NCBI GenBank assembly: GCA_009780755.1 | Contig: WQZL01000095.1 | Location: 1 to 9,357, forward strand | From: Promicromonosporaceae bacterium | GTDB lineage: Bacteria > Actinomycetota > Actinomycetes > Actinomycetales > Cellulomonadaceae | DNA length: 9,357 bases | Reading direction: 5' to 3' | Shown: piece after piece, positions 5,826 through 9,357 of the stretch | Position numbering within the stretch: the stretch's first letter is position 1 | Layout of the letters: each line of letters opens with the position of its first letter | Position numbers and translations under genes: made by a program | The notes under the pieces: model-generated | What the model was told of the DNA's origin: nothing | What the model saw: the letters and a program-made list of their open reading frames with translations, nothing else | Database searches by the model: none

Positions 5826-8800
5826 TGGGCGCGCCAGCCACGTTGGTGGTGTTTACCGAGGCCATCGCGTTTGAGTTCTCGGGTATGGCTGGGGTGGGCG
5901 AGATCATCGGAACCCTAGCCGCAAATGGTGTGATGTTAGCTGTTGAGGCGCTGGGCGATGTCGATCTGCCGTTAGCTAACACGCTGACCGGAGTACCTGG
6001 TGAGCCGATAGAGATTGCGGCCGGGGTGTGGGCGCTGCTCCTAGATGGTGTAGAGGTGACATTCTCCACCCGAGCGGTAGTGGCCGATGGCCTGGTTCGG
6101 GTGGGTATGGCTGCTGGCGATCACCTTCGTCTTACCGGGATAGAGCAGGATGGCACGGTGGTGTCATGGCAGGCCAACACGTTGCAGGTGTGGCTGGCTG
6201 ATGTTTCGGTGTATCTCGATGGGAAGCGTCTGCCGGTAGGGGAGTACCGGGTTGAGGCGGGTGACTGCCTGTGGATTAACCGGGAGTTTCGGGTCACGGT
6301 AGGTGGCGGGTTTATTCGGGTGGCTGGCTCGGGTTATGTCTCGGAGTTGAACCGGGCCACGCAGGCCCCGGAGCGACCGGTGGAGTATCCGGTGTTTAAG
6401 CGGCCCCCGCGCCAGGTGTATCGCGAGCCGGTTGAGAAGGTAAACATAGCGGCGCCGCCCATGCCACCAGATACTGGTTGGTCAGGGCTGGGCAAGTTGT
6501 TGGTGGCTCCGCTGCTGACGGCTTCGGCAACGGCTGCGTTGGGTGTGTTCATGGGCCAGGGGATAATGATGCTGATGGGCGCGGCGATGACCGTGATTTC
6601 TATCATCAGCTCGGCATTTGGGTTTGTGACGCAGCGGCGAGAACGAAAACTGGTTGGCGCACAAGAACAGGCCGATTACGACGCGTACCTACGGGACAAG
6701 CGCCGTGAACTCGGTGATCTGAAGCGGGCGCAGGTCAAGGCGGGGGCTTATCACTACCTCAATCCGGCCAAGATCGCAGAAGAGATGGCCGGGTTCTCCT
6801 CGCGGGTGTTCGAGCGAGCCAACACCGATGGTGATTTCTTGACGGTATCGATAGGCACCGCCCCTGCTCCGGTCTCATATACGGTTCAGCCGCTCCAGGA
6901 ATCTAAGGAGGAGAACAAATCTGGCAGGCGGGGCAAGACAAAGACGTCCGTGGAAGGTGGTGTGCCAGCGCTGGTAGACCAGGTCAAGGATGTACTGGCG
7001 GAACATCAAGTGGTTGAGGAAATGCCGGTAGTGGTGGATCTAAAGGCCGCACATCTGGGCCTGGTAGGAGATGCCGCGCATGTGCACCGGCTAATATCTG
7101 GGTTACTGCTTGACTTGTGTTTCTTCCAGTCGTATCACGATATTGAAGTGATTGTTTTGACGAACGAGGAAGGCCGAGCTGGGCTAAAGTGGGCTAAATG
7201 GTTGCCGCACTGCCGGGTGAAGTCTATTAACGTCACCGGGTTGATCTCGGGAGAAAACCACCGAGATCAGGCATTGGGAAACCTGGCGCAAGTATTAAAG
7301 CAGCGATCGCTTACCTCGGCTGAGTCCAAGCAGGATTCGCGGTATCTTCCGCACTACGTGTTCGTGGTGGACAATCCATCGCTGGTGGTGAATCACTCGA
7401 TCATGGAGTTTTTACAGGTTTCAGATACGACGCTAGGGTTTTCTCTGATCTGGGCTTCTTCAATGCAAGCTAATCTGCCGGAAAACATCAAGACGGTTGT
7501 GACGTTAGATGGCCCAGAACGGGGCACGTTGTTGATGAACGAGGGCCAGTTAGACAACCGGCTGCTAGCGTTGCCAAGCGTGACGGGCGTAGATGTGGAG
7601 TTGGCGGCTCGTCGGTTGGCTCCGATTAAACACATGCAAGGAGTTTCAACCCAGATTCCAGAAGCGGTAACATTCTTTAGCCTGTACGGGGTAAAACGCC
7701 CCGAGGAAATCCCGATACTGGATCTGTGGCACCAGGCTGCACCGCATAAGACGTTAGCGGTGCCACTGGGGTTGCGCGGCAAAGATGACGTGGTAATGTT
7801 GAATTTGCATGAGGGAGCGCATGGCCCGCATGGTTTGGTTGCCGGTACCACAGGATCGGGTAAGTCAGAAATCGTGCAATCTTACATTCTGTCCCTAGCG
7901 GCGCATTTTCATCCTTATGAGGTCGGGTTTTTGCTGATTGACTACAAGGGTGGTGGCATGGCAAACCTGTTCGAGAATCTGCCGCACTTGATGGGAACTA
8001 TTACTAACCTTGATGGTGCCGGTTCTATGCGCGCCTTGGCTTCTATTAAGAGCGAGCTTGCGCGTAGGCAGCGTGTGTTTGGCGATGCCGGAGTGAATAA
8101 TATTAACGCGTACACGAAGAAGATTCATGCCGGTGAGACTGGTTTAGAGCCGTTGCCGCATCTGTTTATCATTAGTGATGAGTTCGCGGAGTTGAAAAAA
8201 GAACAGCCGGAATTTATGGCTGAACTGGTTTCTACCGCGCGTATTGGCCGTTCTCTTGGTGTGCATCTTATTCTGGCGACACAGAAGCCTTCGGGTGTAG
8301 TTGATGACCAGATTTGGTCTAACAGTAAGTTCAAGCTGGCGCTCAAAGTCGCTAATGAAAGTGACTCGAATGAGGTACTGAAAACCCCGGATGCGGCTCG
8401 TATCACCCAGCCTGGACGGGCCTACCTACAGGTAGGTAACAACGAGATCTATGAATTGTTCCAATCCGCGTGGTCAGGGGCGCCCTACGTAGCTGACGCG
8501 GTAGAACGCGGTTTTGACGCGCGCGTGTATACGATCAACGAACTCGGTCAAGGCGTGCTAGTAAATGACGATATATCTGCTGCCGATGCAAGCACGGACG
8601 TGACACACACCCAACTCGATGTCATGGTAGGCCACATCCAGGCCGTGTATGGCTCGCTGGGCAACAGGGACGTTCCTAAACCGTGGCTCCCGCCTCTAGG
8701 TGAACAACTCGTCACCCCGGCCATCCCCAGCAGCCAAGACACCCACCCCACCGGCACAGAGAACCAGGAGCTGGTAGATGTTGGGGATGTAGGTTTGATT

Positions 8801-9357
8801 GATGAGTTGAATCTGGTGGTGCCGCTAGGGCTGGTAGACATCCCAGAACAGCAGGCTCAGGTTGAGTTCGAACACGATTTCGCCGCGGCGGGGAACCTTG
8901 CGGTATATGGCGCATCCGGTACCGGCAAGTCGGTAACACTGTCCACGTTGGCATTATCGCTAGCAGCGAGGAACTCTCCTGGGCTGTGTCAGTTCCACAT
9001 CCTGGATTACGGCAACTCTGGTCTAGCCGCGCTGCGTAACCTGCCACACACGGCCAACTATCTGGCAATCGATGACGGTGAGCGGCTAGGAAAGCTGATC
9101 CAGGCGCTAGCCGGAGAGTTGAAAACCCGTAAGGGGTTGTTCGCTGAGCATGGCGCAACCAACTTCACGATGTATAACCAGGCCGCGCAAGCAGCAGGTC
9201 GAGACCGGCTGCCCGCGATCATCGTGTTTATCGATAATTACGATGTGGTGCCAGAGGCATCAGAAGCGTTAGAGGAGTTCCTCACGAAACTCACCCGTGA
9301 TGGCGTAGGCGTAGGAGTGTTTGTGGTCGCCTCAGCCACCCGCCCCGGAGCGATTAA
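5825..9357 (+). CDS. essC: EssC, FtsK/SpoIIIE-type ATPase of the type VIIb secretion system (3' partial)
   Basis: 1177 complete codons with no stop before the window ends; S. aureus EssC is 1479 aa, so roughly the last 300 residues (rest of D2, D3) are missing. Residues 1-~190 are two beta-rich, degenerate FHA-like units, the second ending around 'GDCLWINREFRVTV'. A linker with 'RPPR' (193-196) leads to two TM helices (~224-243 and ~246-268). A coiled-coil-like RRERKL...DKRREL segment and a DUF-like region precede the first ATPase domain D1. D1 has Walker A GTTGSGKS (674-681), the family signature IDYKGGG (705-711), Walker B LFIISDE (780-786, catalytic Glu786 present) and a following 'ARIGRSLGVHLILATQKPSG' sensor/arginine-finger stretch. 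The EssC-typical 'AYLQVGNNEIYELFQSAWSG' ends D1. A 'PWLPPL' motif (953-958) begins the linker to D2, which has Walker A GASGTGKS (1029-1036) and Walker B IIVFIDN (1132-1138) with Asn in place of the catalytic Glu. EssC is the motor that recognises and drives WXG100 and effector export. This is the most certain call in the window. Confidence 0.97.
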   Translation, partial: MGAPATLVVFTEAIAFEFSGMAGVGEIIGTLAANGVMLAVEALGDVDLPLANTLTGVPGEPIEIAAGVWALLLDGVEVTFSTRAVVADGLVRVGMAAGDHLRLTGIEQDGTVVSWQANTLQVWLADVSVYLDGKRLPVGEYRVEAGDCLWINREFRVTVGGGFIRVAGSGYVSELNRATQAPERPVEYPVFKRPPRQVYREPVEKVNIAAPPMPPDTGWSGLGKLLVAPLLTASATAALGVFMGQGIMMLMGAAMTVISIISSAFGFVTQRRERKLVGAQEQADYDAYLRDKRRELGDLKRAQVKAGAYHYLNPAKIAEEMAGFSSRVFERANTDGDFLTVSIGTAPAPVSYTVQPLQESKEENKSGRRGKTKTSVEGGVPALVDQVKDVLAEHQVVEEMPVVVDLKAAHLGLVGDAAHVHRLISGLLLDLCFFQSYHDIEVIVLTNEEGRAGLKWAKWLPHCRVKSINVTGLISGENHRDQALGNLAQVLKQRSLTSAESKQDSRYLPHYVFVVDNPSLVVNHSIMEFLQVSDTTLGFSLIWASSMQANLPENIKTVVTLDGPERGTLLMNEGQLDNRLLALPSVTGVDVELAARRLAPIKHMQGVSTQIPEAVTFFSLYGVKRPEEIPILDLWHQAAPHKTLAVPLGLRGKDDVVMLNLHEGAHGPHGLVAGTTGSGKSEIVQSYILSLAAHFHPYEVGFLLIDYKGGGMANLFENLPHLMGTITNLDGAGSMRALASIKSELARRQRVFGDAGVNNINAYTKKIHAGETGLEPLPHLFIISDEFAELKKEQPEFMAELVSTARIGRSLGVHLILATQKPSGVVDDQIWSNSKFKLALKVANESDSNEVLKTPDAARITQPGRAYLQVGNNEIYELFQSAWSGAPYVADAVERGFDARVYTINELGQGVLVNDDISAADASTDVTHTQLDVMVGHIQAVYGSLGNRDVPKPWLPPLGEQLVTPAIPSSQDTHPTGTENQELVDVGDVGLIDELNLVVPLGLVDIPEQQAQVEFEHDFAAAGNLAVYGASGTGKSVTLSTLALSLAARNSPGLCQFHILDYGNSGLAALRNLPHTANYLAIDDGERLGKLIQALAGELKTRKGLFAEHGATNFTMYNQAAQAAGRDRLPAIIVFIDNYDVVPEASEALEEFLTKLTRDGVGVGVFVVASATRPGAI

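Noticed and set aside
7393..7851. Antisense open frame of 152 codons within essC, and others at 8125-9158
   Set aside because: They are shadows of the well-supported essC reading frame, with no SD or recognisable protein features.

Overview
The window carries the core of a type VIIb secretion system (T7SSb, Ess/Yuk type) behind three uncharacterised genes, all on the + strand. Every visible gene junction but one overlaps by 1-4 nt, so this reads as one translationally coupled operon. It starts upstream of base 1 and continues past base 9357. No promoter, terminator, tRNA, rRNA, CRISPR or insertion sequence was seen. Base composition (fairly GC-rich, strongly G/T-biased coding strand, many GTG/TTG codons) and protein style suggest a host-associated actinomycete such as Actinomycetaceae or Bifidobacteriaceae. 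That assignment is an inference of low confidence.

Layout. (1) 1-1563: the C-terminal 520 residues of a large protein with a helical, T7SS-substrate-like N-terminal region and a novel ~395-residue C-terminal domain. (2) 1560-2540: an orphan single-pass membrane protein with an outer domain. (3) 2616-3953: a paralogue of gene 1 in which the helical N-terminal region is replaced by a short cytoplasmic tail and one transmembrane helix. Between genes 2 and 3 lies a possible 29-codon ORF. (4) 3950-4414 EssA-like, 4414-4689 EsaB/YukD-like, 4686-5825 EssB/YukC-like and 5825-9357 EssC (3' truncated). This is the canonical T7SSb order essA-esaB-essB-essC.

How the genes may work together. EssC is the membrane FtsK/SpoIIIE-type motor, with an N-terminal FHA-like region, two transmembrane helices, a complete first ATPase domain and a partly visible second one. 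EssB (pseudokinase-like, TM, outer domain), EssA (small membrane protein) and EsaB (ubiquitin-like) are the other core parts. Genes 1-3 probably form a module that uses or extends the machine. Gene 1 looks like an exported protein, gene 3 like its membrane-tethered version and gene 2 like an envelope partner or immunity protein. This module is the most novel part of the window, and its function cannot be read from the sequence. No EsaA homologue or WXG100 protein lies within the window.
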